From: Melanocharis versteri | Lineage: Eukaryota > Chordata > Aves > Passeriformes > Melanocharitidae | Assembly (NCBI GenBank): GCA_013397845.1 | Contig: VZTG01001555.1 | Span: 1,304,787 to 1,368,786 of the forward strand | Direction: 5' to 3' | Length of the DNA: 64,000 nt | Part shown: piece after piece, positions 62,656 through 64,000 of the stretch | Numbering within the stretch: position 1 is the first letter of the stretch | How the letters are laid out: every line of letters starts with the position of its first letter | Notes under the pieces: generated by a model | Told to the model about the DNA's origin: nothing | What the model saw: the letters and a program-made list of their open reading frames with translations, nothing else | Databases searched by the model: none | Translations under genes and position numbers: made by a program

Positions 62656-64000
62656 TGTACCTAAACAACATCACCAAAGCAAACAGAAAATCTCAATGAT
62701 TATAAAGGGGAGTCAATTTCTGACTTCTTCATGCATCTTTTGGCTCAGGGTCTAGACATATTTCTGCACTCACTTTGAAAGACACTCTTTGGTAAGTGGA
62801 AGTCCTGTGACAGCAGCCTGAGGTACCATTAAAAAATCCATGTGGACACAGGTCCATACATCTAAAGAAGACAACTAAAGGAGGAAGGAAGAAGAAATGC
62901 ACATCTGACCCAGGCCTCAGTACTCATTTTGCAACAGAATTCTTGCGCACTTACAAGGAGAGTCACTCAGATTCACCTTTCCTAAGCATGGCAGCCTTAA
63001 AAATGCACATCTAGTCCTCACTGGTAATTCATGTTTCCCCAGGTACGGACAGCTCCGGAAGAGCAACTCTAAGGCATCACAGGCAGCGGTCTGGAGACGA
63101 GCACTGGCACTACACACAACTGCAGTGACTAACATCTGCTATCTTATTTCACTTCATTTTCCTAACAGCTTCGGTGAAAGAGGTGGAAATACTGTTAATA
63201 ATGAAATTTGTTAAGTAAATAACGGCAGGTACTTACAGGGTCCAGCATCTCTGTCAAAGACAGGCTTACTAATAATAATTAAAAAGTTGTATCTAGAAAA
63301 GGTCTGTCAGTGCCTCAAACACACGCTGGGCCAAGGGGAGCAAGGGTTGCTAGGTCAAGAACTAATCAGAGCTTTTCAAAAGGAGCCAAGTTTGAGCTCC
63401 TTTACACTAGACAGACTCCTGGAAGAAGGGCATGAAATGAAGCCGGAAGGGAAACACTGTACTACTGGGAAACCACGGCTGTCTCGGCAATTAAGGCCTC
63501 CCCAGGGGGTTAATTACACAGAGACAGACAGGCATTCTAGAAAACGTTTCTCCGTTTGCCACAAGAACAAGCACAGCTTGACCAGCCTGGCTCTGGATCC
63601 CAGCCTATGCAGGGATGTGCAGCAGGAACGCGCCTCCCAGGAGGCAGCGATGGGCAACGTTTCAGCTGCAGCTCAATGGGGCAATTTGACCACGGGGGCT
63701 GTCTCTCCATCAGAACCCAATTCCCTTTCCCACTCAGTGCTCCCAGGCAGGCTTTACAATGTGGCTGTCTCTGCACTTCTGCAGGACACCCTGCTCCTGT
63801 GTTTCCCTTCTCCAAAGCCTGCCCTCTGCTTTACTCCCCATTCACTTGGTGCAGTATATGACACAAATTTCCCTCTACTGCATCTTCAGTCCTCAAAATC
63901 TTGCAGATTGTTATTTTTTCAAGCAAGATGCAATTCAGGGGAAAGAACAGATTAACTTGTATTGATGACTAAAGCTGAATTCCTATAAGTAACTGACTTT

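Larger units (their letters stand above)
40138..64000 (-). other. FAT3: FAT3 large intron, 23,863 nt in window (partial)
   Basis: This is the 3' part of the intron before the exon at 39823-40137; its acceptor ends GTTTTTCAG. I found no FAT3 exon in it, as expected if the preceding coding exon ends in the residues just before VTVSDGG. Recognisable content is an LTR-like block (52064-52238) in a CpG-richer patch, A17 runs (45106-45122, 55633-55649), GGAA, ACT and AAAC microsatellites, and a pyrimidine-rich tract (59522-59610). The region from about 63000 to 64000 is more GC-rich and contains a 222-codon plus-strand open frame of unknown significance. The rest appears to be ordinary intronic DNA. 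Confidence 0.85.

Noticed and set aside
1..64000. CRISPR array, tRNA, rRNA, microRNA hairpin or an undescribed multi-gene system
   Set aside because: No spaced direct repeats, clover-leaf pattern or gene cluster was seen; the window is a single split vertebrate gene with repeats.

Overview
The window looks like intronic and exonic DNA from a bird genome. The sequence evidence is a vertebrate-style split gene with GT-AG introns of 1 to more than 20 kb, a CR1 retroposon fragment carrying the characteristic CR1 3' tail (16337-16560), and a solo LTR of a family that I recognise as abundant in birds (2696-3264). The species cannot be told. There are no bacterial features, no tRNA or rRNA genes and no CRISPR array.

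One gene is recognisable and it occupies the whole window on the minus strand: the atypical giant cadherin FAT3 (middle part). Reading right to left, a large partial intron (40138-64000) is followed by eight coding exons at 39823-40137, 37716-37926, 28274-28413, 18465-18740, 16716-16926, 8988-13061 (one giant 4,074-nt exon), 1355-1551 and 104-257, then the start of the next intron. All internal junctions are GT-AG, every phase matches, and the frame is open through 5,578 coding nucleotides (1,859 codons plus 1 nt). The protein joins without gaps to what I remember of vertebrate FAT3. Neither the start codon/signal peptide exon nor the laminin-G, EGF, transmembrane and cytoplasmic exons are in the window.

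The encoded segment is a run of extracellular cadherin repeats. It contains 18 inter-repeat linkers; six of them lack the DxNDN calcium signature, which in Fat/Dachsous cadherins is associated with bends in the rod. A dibasic RDRKKR stretch in the first exon of the window fits a furin-type motif.

Non-coding content: a 64-bp alternating purine-pyrimidine tract (686-749), GGGAA tracts beside a single N (2347-2505), a G-quadruplex-like run beside a two-base N gap (37578-37620), several short tandem duplications and homopolymers, and a previously unlabelled LTR-like block at 52064-52238 with TATA and poly-A motifs and a possible 4-bp target duplication. No new multi-gene system was found; the LTR-like block is the most worthwhile unexplained signal.
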